A DNA stretch of 64,000 bases from the NCBI GenBank assembly GCA_046349315.1, contig JAXMCQ010000005.1, positions 124,001 through 188,000 of the forward strand, in the 5' to 3' direction. How positions within the stretch are numbered: position 1 is the first letter of the stretch; the number at the start of each line of letters is the position of its first letter. Position numbers and translations under genes: made by a program. The notes beneath the pieces are model-generated. The model ran no database searches and was not told the origin of the DNA. It was given only the letters and a program-made list of their open reading frames with translations. The stretch is from JAEUMG01 sp046349315. Lineage in GTDB: Bacteria > Pseudomonadota > Alphaproteobacteria > Rhizobiales > Aestuariivirgaceae. Shown piece after piece: positions 57,758 to 64,000 of the stretch.

Positions 57758-60201
57758 GCCTTCACCCTTTCATTCTTCGGATCGTAAAGCGCCTCGAGAT
57801 GAACCGTTGCCGGCACCTTCTCCTTGGCGACGACGAGTTCATACTTGCCGGAGCGGATGTAATCCTCATTTACCCCGCCGCCATTACGCACATAGCCGAA
57901 GCCTATCGGCTTGCCGATTGTGTAGCCATAACCGCCGCTGGTGAGATAGCCGGCAAAGGCGCCGTCGCGCAGGATCGTCTCGCGACCGAGCAGAACGACA
58001 TTCGGATCGAGCGTGGTGAAGCCGACGAGTTTCTTCGGCAGGGCCGAATTGGCGATCCTCTCGCACGCCTCGCGGCCCAGGAATGATTGACCGCCTTTAA
58101 GCTTCACCGCCCAGCCGAGCCCTGCCTGGAAGGGATCGTCATTGGCGGTAATGTCGGAACTCCAGGCGCGATAGCCCTTCTCGAGACGCAAGGCTTCGAG
58201 CGCGCGATAGCCCGTGGGCCGCGAGCCAAGCGGCTCTCCCACCATCATCAGGGCATCGAAGATCTCGCCGGCCGCACCGATCGGCATGTGCAATTCCCAA
58301 CCAAGCTCGCCCACATAGGTGACACGCAAGGCCCTCACCTTGTGCCCAGCAATGTCGATGATGCGCGCATGGCCGAACGGAAAACCGGCATTGGAGACAT
58401 CGCTGCTGGTCACGCGCGCCAGGATTTCTCGCGACCTGGGGCCCATCAGCGAGAGCGTACCCCAGGCTTCGGTGACATCCTCGATGTGGGCATCGAGGCC
58501 GGGTTTGATGTGATCGCGAATCCAGCCGAAATCATGGGTGCGGAATCCGGTGCCGGTGACGACGTAGAAATGATCGTCCGCCAATCGTGTGACGGTGAGA
58601 TCGCTTTCGATCCCGCCGCGCGAATTGAGCAATTGCGTGTAGATGACGCGGCCCGGCGCCTTGGCGATGTCATTCGCACAAATCCAGGAAAGCGCCGCTG
58701 CGGCATCCCGGCCCTTCACTTCGAACTTGGCGAAGGAGGATTGATCGAAGACGCCAGCCGCTTCGCGCACCGCGCGATGCTCGGCACCCACCGCATCGAA
58801 CCAGTTCTGACGCCCCATGACATAGATGTCCTTGGGCTCCACACCCTTGGGCGCGAACCAGTTGGGGCGCTCCCAGCCGAGCTTCGAGCCGAAGCAGGCA
58901 TTGCGCGCTTTCAACCGCTCATAGAGCGGCGACACGATGCGTGGCCGCCCGCTCCCATACTCCTCATGCGGAAAGCCAATCGTGTAGTGCTTGGCGCAAG
59001 CCTCAAGCGTGCGGGCGCAAACCCAATCACGATCCTTGTGGAGATCGGAGAAGCGCCGGATATCGACCACCCAGAGATCCATCGGCGCTTCGCCGGTCTT
59101 CGCCCATTGTGCGAGAACCCAGCCCGCGCCGCCGGCGCTTGCGATGCCGAAGGCATTGAAGCCGGCGCCGACATAGAAATTCTTCAATTCCGGCGCGGCA
59201 CCAAGAATGAAGTTGCCATCCGGCGTGAAGCTTTCCGGCCCGTGGATCATCTTCTTGATGCCGGTCTGGCCGAGTGCCGGCACGCGGGCCAGTGCTTGGC
59301 CCATATGCTGCTCGAAATGGTCCCAGTCATCCTCGAACAGCTGAAACTCGAAATTGTTCGGCACATCGCCAAGCGTCCAGGCGACGGGATCGGGCTCGTA
59401 GCCGCCAAAGACGAGCCCGCCGACCTCTTCCTTGAAATAGGTGCGCCGGTCGGGATCGCGGATCGTCGCCACGTCGGTGGCAAGGCCATCGACTTTCTCG
59501 GTGATCACATATTGGTGCTTCACCGGCTGCAAGGGAACCGAAACGCCGGCCAAGGCGCCGATCTGCCTCGCCCACTGGCCGCCGCAATTGACGACCGTTT
59601 CGCAGGTGATCCGCCCCTGGTTGGTGACGACCGCGACGACGCGGCCTTCCTTGATCTCGAAGCCTTCGACGCGGACTCCCTCGATGAGCCGTGCGCCATG
59701 CATGCGCGCGCCCTTGGCCAATGACTGGGTAATGTCCGATGGGCTCGCCTGCCCGTCGGTCGGAAGGAAGGTCGAGCCGACGAGGTCGCTCGTATCGAGC
59801 AGGGGCCAAAGCTTCTTCGTTTCGTCCGGCGACAGCAAATGCATGTCCATGCCGAAGCTCTGCGCCGTTGTCGCCAGGCGCTTGAACTCCGTCCAGCGAT
59901 CCTCGTTGCAGGCGAGACGCAGGCAGCCGGTCATCTTCCAGCCGGTCTCGAGCCCCGTTTCCTTGTCCAATCGCTTATAGAGATCGACCGAATATTTGAG
60001 GACCTGGGTAATCGAAGCGGAAGACCGCAACTGGCCGACAAGACCTGCCGCATGCCAGGTCGAGCCCGATGTCAGCTTGTTCTGTTCGAGGAGGACGACA
60101 TCGGCCTTATGATCGCGGGCCAGATGATAAGCGGTCGAGCAGCCGATGATGCCGCCGCCGATCACTACGATCTCGGCGCGATCCGGAATTCCCTGTGTCA
60201 T
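57754..60201 (-). CDS. FAD oxidoreductase with GcvT domain (dimethylglycine/sarcosine dehydrogenase-like, copy A)
   Basis: An 815-residue paralogue of the preceding flavoprotein. It has IVVIGGGIIGCSTAYHLAR (11-29), and GSTWHAAGLVGQL places His50 at the flavin-attachment position. GAGFNAFGIASAGGAGWVLAQW and the C-terminal GcvT/aminomethyltransferase domain (SSFAKFEVKGRDAAAALSW; YRALEALRLEKGYRAWSSDI) are present. Both copies appear active by motif, so they probably act on successive or different N-methyl substrates. It overlaps kinase copy A and dehydrogenase copy B by 4 bp each. Confidence 0.9.
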   Translation of the reverse strand: MTQGIPDRAEIVVIGGGIIGCSTAYHLARDHKADVVLLEQNKLTSGSTWHAAGLVGQLRSSASITQVLKYSVDLYKRLDKETGLETGWKMTGCLRLACNEDRWTEFKRLATTAQSFGMDMHLLSPDETKKLWPLLDTSDLVGSTFLPTDGQASPSDITQSLAKGARMHGARLIEGVRVEGFEIKEGRVVAVVTNQGRITCETVVNCGGQWARQIGALAGVSVPLQPVKHQYVITEKVDGLATDVATIRDPDRRTYFKEEVGGLVFGGYEPDPVAWTLGDVPNNFEFQLFEDDWDHFEQHMGQALARVPALGQTGIKKMIHGPESFTPDGNFILGAAPELKNFYVGAGFNAFGIASAGGAGWVLAQWAKTGEAPMDLWVVDIRRFSDLHKDRDWVCARTLEACAKHYTIGFPHEEYGSGRPRIVSPLYERLKARNACFGSKLGWERPNWFAPKGVEPKDIYVMGRQNWFDAVGAEHRAVREAAGVFDQSSFAKFEVKGRDAAAALSWICANDIAKAPGRVIYTQLLNSRGGIESDLTVTRLADDHFYVVTGTGFRTHDFGWIRDHIKPGLDAHIEDVTEAWGTLSLMGPRSREILARVTSSDVSNAGFPFGHARIIDIAGHKVRALRVTYVGELGWELHMPIGAAGEIFDALMMVGEPLGSRPTGYRALEALRLEKGYRAWSSDITANDDPFQAGLGWAVKLKGGQSFLGREACERIANSALPKKLVGFTTLDPNVVLLGRETILRDGAFAGYLTSGGYGYTIGKPIGFGYVRNGGGVNEDYIRSGKYELVVAKEKVPATVHLEALYDPKNERVKA

Positions 60202-61085
60202 AGCTTCCCATATTTGAATTCATATCCCGCCAGCATGTTCTCAAACCGGTCGCGATACTCTTCCGCATAGGCGACGTAGTCGACGCCGGGGGCATTGAGA
60301 TAGAGTTCCGAAATCATGCCCCACATCGATTCGCGTAAAGCCGACGCCGTTTTCATGGCATCGAAGCTGCGCCAGAGGGACTCGTCGGCCCTCTTGCCGA
60401 AATAGGTCTCGAGCAATACCTGCTCTTCCGTTCTCCCGAAGGAATTATTCGCAGCAATATTGGCAAGGTCGAACATCGCCGTGCCGAAGGCGCCATATTC
60501 CCAATCGATGAGCCACAAGCGCTTGCCGTCATCCATGAAATTGGTCGGCAACAGATCGTGATGACCGAAGACGATCGGAAGCGGCACTTGCGCGGCTTCG
60601 AGCTTCTCGCAGATTTCAAGCCAGCGCGGCAGATCGGGAACATGCCGATGATTGGCAATCTTCAAAGTATTGGCATAGTCGCGCAGCACGTGGAATACCC
60701 AGAAAATCGATCCAGGGCCCGTCATCCGCTTGCCGAGTTCGCGATGGCAGCGCTTGACGATCTCGACACAGCGCACTGAATTGGCGCGCACGTCGGTCTC
60801 GGTATAGGTGCGCGCCTTGATGTGGCGAACCACCATGATGCCCGGTTCGCTATAGATGAGCTCCGGCGAGAGCCCCGCCTCGAAGGCGGCGCGCGTCACA
60901 TGAAGTTCGCGCTCGCGGAAGACGTGATGGGCGGGATAGTCCTGGCCGACGCGCGCCACATAGGTGCCGGTATCGTCCCTGACGGTGAAGCTCGCATTGC
61001 TCACCCCACCGGTCAGCGGCTTGATGTCGATGGCGCCCTTCCACAACGAAAGGTCGCGCACGCGCTGTTCGGCGGTCTTGCTCAT
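60198..61085 (-). CDS. Choline-kinase/aminoglycoside-phosphotransferase-like kinase (copy A)
   Basis: A 295-residue APH-fold kinase from the ATG at 61085 (MSKTAEQRVRDLSLWKG), 7 bp after the permease stop. It has LTGGVSNASFTVRDDTGTYVARVG at the phosphate-binding region, the catalytic loop HHDLLPTNF (His175/176, Asp177, Asn182) and the metal site LIDWEYGAFG (Asp194). It is paralogous to the kinase at 54420 but not closely. Choline or a related amino alcohol is the inferred substrate. It follows the ABC importer genes directly. Confidence 0.88.
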   Translation of the reverse strand: MSKTAEQRVRDLSLWKGAIDIKPLTGGVSNASFTVRDDTGTYVARVGQDYPAHHVFRERELHVTRAAFEAGLSPELIYSEPGIMVVRHIKARTYTETDVRANSVRCVEIVKRCHRELGKRMTGPGSIFWVFHVLRDYANTLKIANHRHVPDLPRWLEICEKLEAAQVPLPIVFGHHDLLPTNFMDDGKRLWLIDWEYGAFGTAMFDLANIAANNSFGRTEEQVLLETYFGKRADESLWRSFDAMKTASALRESMWGMISELYLNAPGVDYVAYAEEYRDRFENMLAGYEFKYGKL

Positions 61086-61092
61086 GCTCGGC

Positions 61093-63075
61093 CTATGCGA
61101 TTCCCATTTTGCGCTTGCGCTTGGCGACCCAGGCGGTGATGAGCCGGTCGGCGATGATGCCGATGAAGGCGATCGCCAGACCCGCCACCAAGCCTCTGCC
61201 GGTATCGGCCTTGGACAAGGCCTTGAAAACTTCCTGGCCGAGATCACGCGTGCCGATCATGGCGCAGATGATGATCATGCTGAGGGCGAGCAGTATCGTC
61301 TGGTTGATGCCGAGCATGATTTCCGGAATGGCGACAGGCAATTGCACCCGCCAGAAGAGCTGGCGCTTGGTGCAGCCCGAAACGATCCCCGCTTCCATCA
61401 ATTCCTGCGGCACCTGGCGGAGGCCGTGATTGGTGTAGCGGATGGCGGGAACGATGGCGAAAGCGACGGTAGCGATCAAGGCCGTAAAATCACCGATGCG
61501 GAACAGCATCACCGCCGGAATGATGAAACAGAACATCGGGATCGTCTGTAGCGTATCGATGACCGGGGTCACGATCTTCTCGAAGCGGTCATGCCGCGAG
61601 GCCAGCACGCCGATCGGGATGCCAAGTGCCGCAGCGATGAAAGAGGCGGCGCCGCAAAGATAGAGCGTCGCCATGGTCTGGACCCAAAGCCCCGTCACCG
61701 CGCAGAAGCTTGCCAGCAATGCCACGACGAGGGCGAGCCGCCAGGTGCCCAGCCGATATCCGGCATAGGCGAGCGTGAGCATGACGCCGAGCCACGGCAG
61801 ACTTTCAAACAATGCCCGCAATGGATTGAGCACATAGATGAGGACCGCGACGCGCACGGCTTCGATTGCATCGAAGAAATGCAAGTTGACCCAATCGACA
61901 GCATCCTTCCACATCGGTCCCGTCGTGAAGGTGATTGCTTTGGGCACGGAAGCGAAGGCCGGGATCGCGATGCTGACCAGCGTTGTGACGACGAGAATGC
62001 CGAGCGCGATTGCCAAATTCGGATGACGTGTAAGGAATGAGGCCTTCACCTCCTTCTTGTCTTCATAACGCTGGACAGCGGCCGCCTGGCTGAGCCGATC
62101 GAGTACGATGGCCAGCACCACGATGCACAGTCCCGCCTCCATGGCGGGGCCGACTTTCAATGCACGAAGCGCCAGAAGGACGTCGTAGCCGAGACCCCCC
62201 GCTCCGATCATCGAGGAGATGATCACCATGTTGAGCGCCAGCATGATCACCTGGTTCACGCCAAGCATGAGCGAAGGCTTTGCCGCCGGCACCAGCACGC
62301 GCCACATCTTTTGCCGCCGGGTGCAGCCAGCCATGTCGGCGAAATCCTTTATCTCGGAAGGTATCTTTTCGAGACCGAGGATCGTCGCGCGCACCATCGG
62401 CGGTGTCGCGAAAAGGCCTGTCGCGAGCAACGCCGAGACCGGATTATTGCCGAACAGAAGCAACATCGGGATGAGATAGGCGAAGGTCGGAATCGTCTGC
62501 ATGAGATCGAGCGCCGGCGTGATGATGAGCTGGTTCGCGCGCGGCGATCGATAGCCCCAGATGCCGATCAGGAGGCCGGTGACGACGCAGATCGGGACGC
62601 AGACGACTATCAGCGCCAAGGTGAGCATGGCGCTGTCCCATTGCCGGAACAGGGCGATATAGAGAAAACCTATTCCGGCAAGGAGCGCCAACCGGATCCC
62701 ACCCAATGCATGGCCAAGCAAAGCCATCGCTGCGCAAATGCCGATCCAGGAAAGGCGCGGCAGTATCACTGACCAGTCGCCGATGACGAACTTGTAGCTC
62801 TTCGCTAACAGCGCAAAGGAAACCTGCAACGGCACATTGATGATCGCGACGAGGCTGCGCGTGAACCACGTGAAGTTCACCTTCACCCAGTTCATGAAAG
62901 CGCTGATCCAATCCGCGAAGGGAAAGACCAGATGGTCAGGGTAGTCGGAGCCGCCGGGGATTATATAAGCCAGCACGAAGGCAGCGACGATGACGCTAAG
63001 CGTCATTGCGATGCGACTCGCTGGGTGTGCGGGTGGCAGCGCGTGGCGCGCATCGCTGAGGACGGCCTCGCTCAC
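61093..63075 (-). CDS. Fused double ProW-type ABC permease for quaternary amines
   Basis: A 660-residue protein with two complete ProW-like permease modules in one chain. The first has DLMQTIPTFAYLIPMLLLFG and FADMAGCTRRQKMWRVLVPAAKPSLMLGVNQVIML. The second repeats the pattern as DTLQTIPMFCFIIPAVMLFR and GIVSGCTKRQLFWRVQLPVAIPEIMLGINQTILL, both with the EAA-like GC-TRRQ/KRQ loop. Glycine betaine and choline importers normally use two identical or similar permease chains, so fusion makes a covalent heterodimer. It overlaps the ATPase gene by 4 bp. No solute-binding protein lies within the window. Confidence 0.9.
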   Translation of the reverse strand: MSEAVLSDARHALPPAHPASRIAMTLSVIVAAFVLAYIIPGGSDYPDHLVFPFADWISAFMNWVKVNFTWFTRSLVAIINVPLQVSFALLAKSYKFVIGDWSVILPRLSWIGICAAMALLGHALGGIRLALLAGIGFLYIALFRQWDSAMLTLALIVVCVPICVVTGLLIGIWGYRSPRANQLIITPALDLMQTIPTFAYLIPMLLLFGNNPVSALLATGLFATPPMVRATILGLEKIPSEIKDFADMAGCTRRQKMWRVLVPAAKPSLMLGVNQVIMLALNMVIISSMIGAGGLGYDVLLALRALKVGPAMEAGLCIVVLAIVLDRLSQAAAVQRYEDKKEVKASFLTRHPNLAIALGILVVTTLVSIAIPAFASVPKAITFTTGPMWKDAVDWVNLHFFDAIEAVRVAVLIYVLNPLRALFESLPWLGVMLTLAYAGYRLGTWRLALVVALLASFCAVTGLWVQTMATLYLCGAASFIAAALGIPIGVLASRHDRFEKIVTPVIDTLQTIPMFCFIIPAVMLFRIGDFTALIATVAFAIVPAIRYTNHGLRQVPQELMEAGIVSGCTKRQLFWRVQLPVAIPEIMLGINQTILLALSMIIICAMIGTRDLGQEVFKALSKADTGRGLVAGLAIAFIGIIADRLITAWVAKRKRKMGIA

Positions 63076-64000
63076 GGGCGAAGACCTGCCTGATCGCGTC
63101 CGGCCAGAAGATCGATCACGGCCTTGGGCGAAATCTCGCCAACCGTCTTGCCTGCGTCATCGACGACGGCGAAGGGAAGATCAGAGGCCACGATCTCAGG
63201 CGCAAAGCTTGCGACCTTGGCGACGGCCGTGACCGTCCCGCCATGCCTCGCTTCAGCCGCACTGGGCCGCATAAGGCTTTGCGCCGAGAGCACCTTGGCG
63301 CGATTAACATCACGGGTGAACTCGGCGACATAATCGGTCGCAGGATGCGTGACGAGTTCTTCCGGCGTGCCGATCTGGATGATCTCACCATCCTTCATAA
63401 TAGCGATGCGATCGGCCAACCGGATCGCTTCGTCGAAGTCATGCGTGATGAAGATGATCGTCTTCTTGAGCACGCCCTGCAGCCGCATCAATTCGGCCTG
63501 CATCTCGCGCCGGATCAAAGGATCGAGCGCGGAGAAAGGCTCGTCGAGAAACCAGATCTCCGGCGCCACCGCCAGTGAACGCGCAATGCCGACGCGCTGC
63601 TGCTGGCCCCGGATAATTCCCGCGGATAGTGGCTTTCGCGCCCGGTAAGGCCGACAAGGTCGATCATCTCGCGCGCGCTTCAATCGCTTCAGCTTGTCGA
63701 CGCCCTGGACGGCCAACGGAAAGGCGACATTCTCGATGACGGTCAGATGCGGCAGCAGCGCGAAATGCTGGAACACCATGCCCATCTTGTGACGGCGGAT
63801 TTCGATGAGTTGCGCTTCGCTCGCCTTCAAAAGATCGCGGCCGTCGAAAACGACATCGCCAAGGTCGGCTCGATGAGTCGCGACAGGCAGCGCACGAGCG
63901 TCGACTTGCCGGACCCCGAAAGTCCCATGACAATGAATATCTCGCCCTCGTTCACATCGAGGCTGGCGCGCCGAACCGCACCGATCAGCTTGGCTTGCGC
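63072..64000 (-). pseudogene. ProV-like ABC ATPase with three small indels, N-terminus beyond window
   Basis: A glycine-betaine/choline-type ATPase (ProV family). Walker A (MGLSGSGKSTLVRCLSRLIEP), the Q-loop (MGMVFQHFALLPHL), Walker B (IWFLDEPFSALDPL), the H-loop (FITHDFDEAIRLADRI) and a C-terminal CBS-like end (DAGKTVGEISP) are all present. They are not in one frame. A missing G near 63858-63861, about two missing bases in a GC run near 63675-63680, and a missing G in the LSGGQQQ signature near 63606-63610 break the gene. The last two together restore frame. As read, the gene is disrupted, but all three changes are in simple G/C runs at the end of the sequence. Its stop overlaps the permease start by 4 bp. 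Confidence 0.8.

Noticed and set aside
58087..59724. A 545-codon plus-strand open frame opposite the second dehydrogenase
   Set aside because: Same cause: antisense of a conserved flavoprotein, no motifs, no ribosome site.

Overview
The window is a gene-dense, GC-rich stretch (dominated by G/C at third codon positions) of an alphaproteobacterial chromosome, most probably a soil or plant-associated Hyphomicrobiales (Rhizobiales)-type heterotroph. The basis is gene content: many ABC importers with solute-binding proteins, LacI/GntR/RpiR/TetR-controlled sugar and acid catabolism, the PreT/PreA pyrimidine pair, tandem dimethylglycine/sarcosine-dehydrogenase-like flavoproteins, a PbpC/alpha-2-macroglobulin pair and many short GTCAT-ended palindromic repeats. 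I see no rRNA, tRNA, prophage, CRISPR or intact transposase.

Layout. 1-3300: a glucose-type sugar ABC importer (permease cut by the window edge, binding protein) with a divergent LacI regulator. 3300-11021: a minus-strand operon GMC oxidoreductase / CoA-transferase / enoyl-CoA hydratase, a divergent TetR gene, then SDR / DUF993 / TIM-barrel epimerase. The same TAACCA-N2-TGGTTA operator lies before TetR/GMC and before the SDR, so both arms look like one TetR regulon. 11237-16688: SIS aldose-phosphate protein, PfkB kinase, UxaA-type altronate dehydratase, GntR regulator and aldo-keto reductase. 16800-22729: a stress/detoxification island with two GFA proteins, SRPBCC, GST, a YCII/DGPF protein with an ECF42-type sigma factor, and an ArsR-led DUF899-GFA-DUF899 operon. 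22844-26218: adenine deaminase and a tandem pair of ParA-like P-loop proteins, the second degenerate.

26228-32166: a polyamine-type ABC importer without an ATPase gene, an SDR, a class-III aminotransferase and an RpiR regulator. 32207-37694: penicillin-binding protein 1C and an oxidative sugar-acid operon (SMP-30 lactonase, uronate dehydrogenase, IlvD/Edd dehydratase). 37837-38373: two 86-bp palindromic repeats bracketing a small GIY-YIG gene. 38343-43674: an oligopeptide-type ABC importer with a fused double ATPase. 43821-51471: an EEP-family hydrolase, an HtrA-like periplasmic protease and a large alpha-2-macroglobulin with an intact CAEQ thioester. 51640-54309: preT-preA. 54420-64000: a tightly coupled minus-strand operon with a ProV/ProW-like quaternary-amine importer (double permease) feeding two choline-kinase-like proteins and two DMGDH/GcvT flavoproteins arranged as kinase-DH-DH-kinase. 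Its ATPase gene carries three small indels at the window end.

The most unusual items are the kinase-DH-DH-kinase operon, the degenerate ParA-like pair, the repeat-bracketed GIY-YIG gene, and the ECF42/DGPF unit with a recognisable ECF42-like promoter and a start codon buried in a perfect hairpin. All functions are inferred by reading the sequence and recalling families; nothing was searched.
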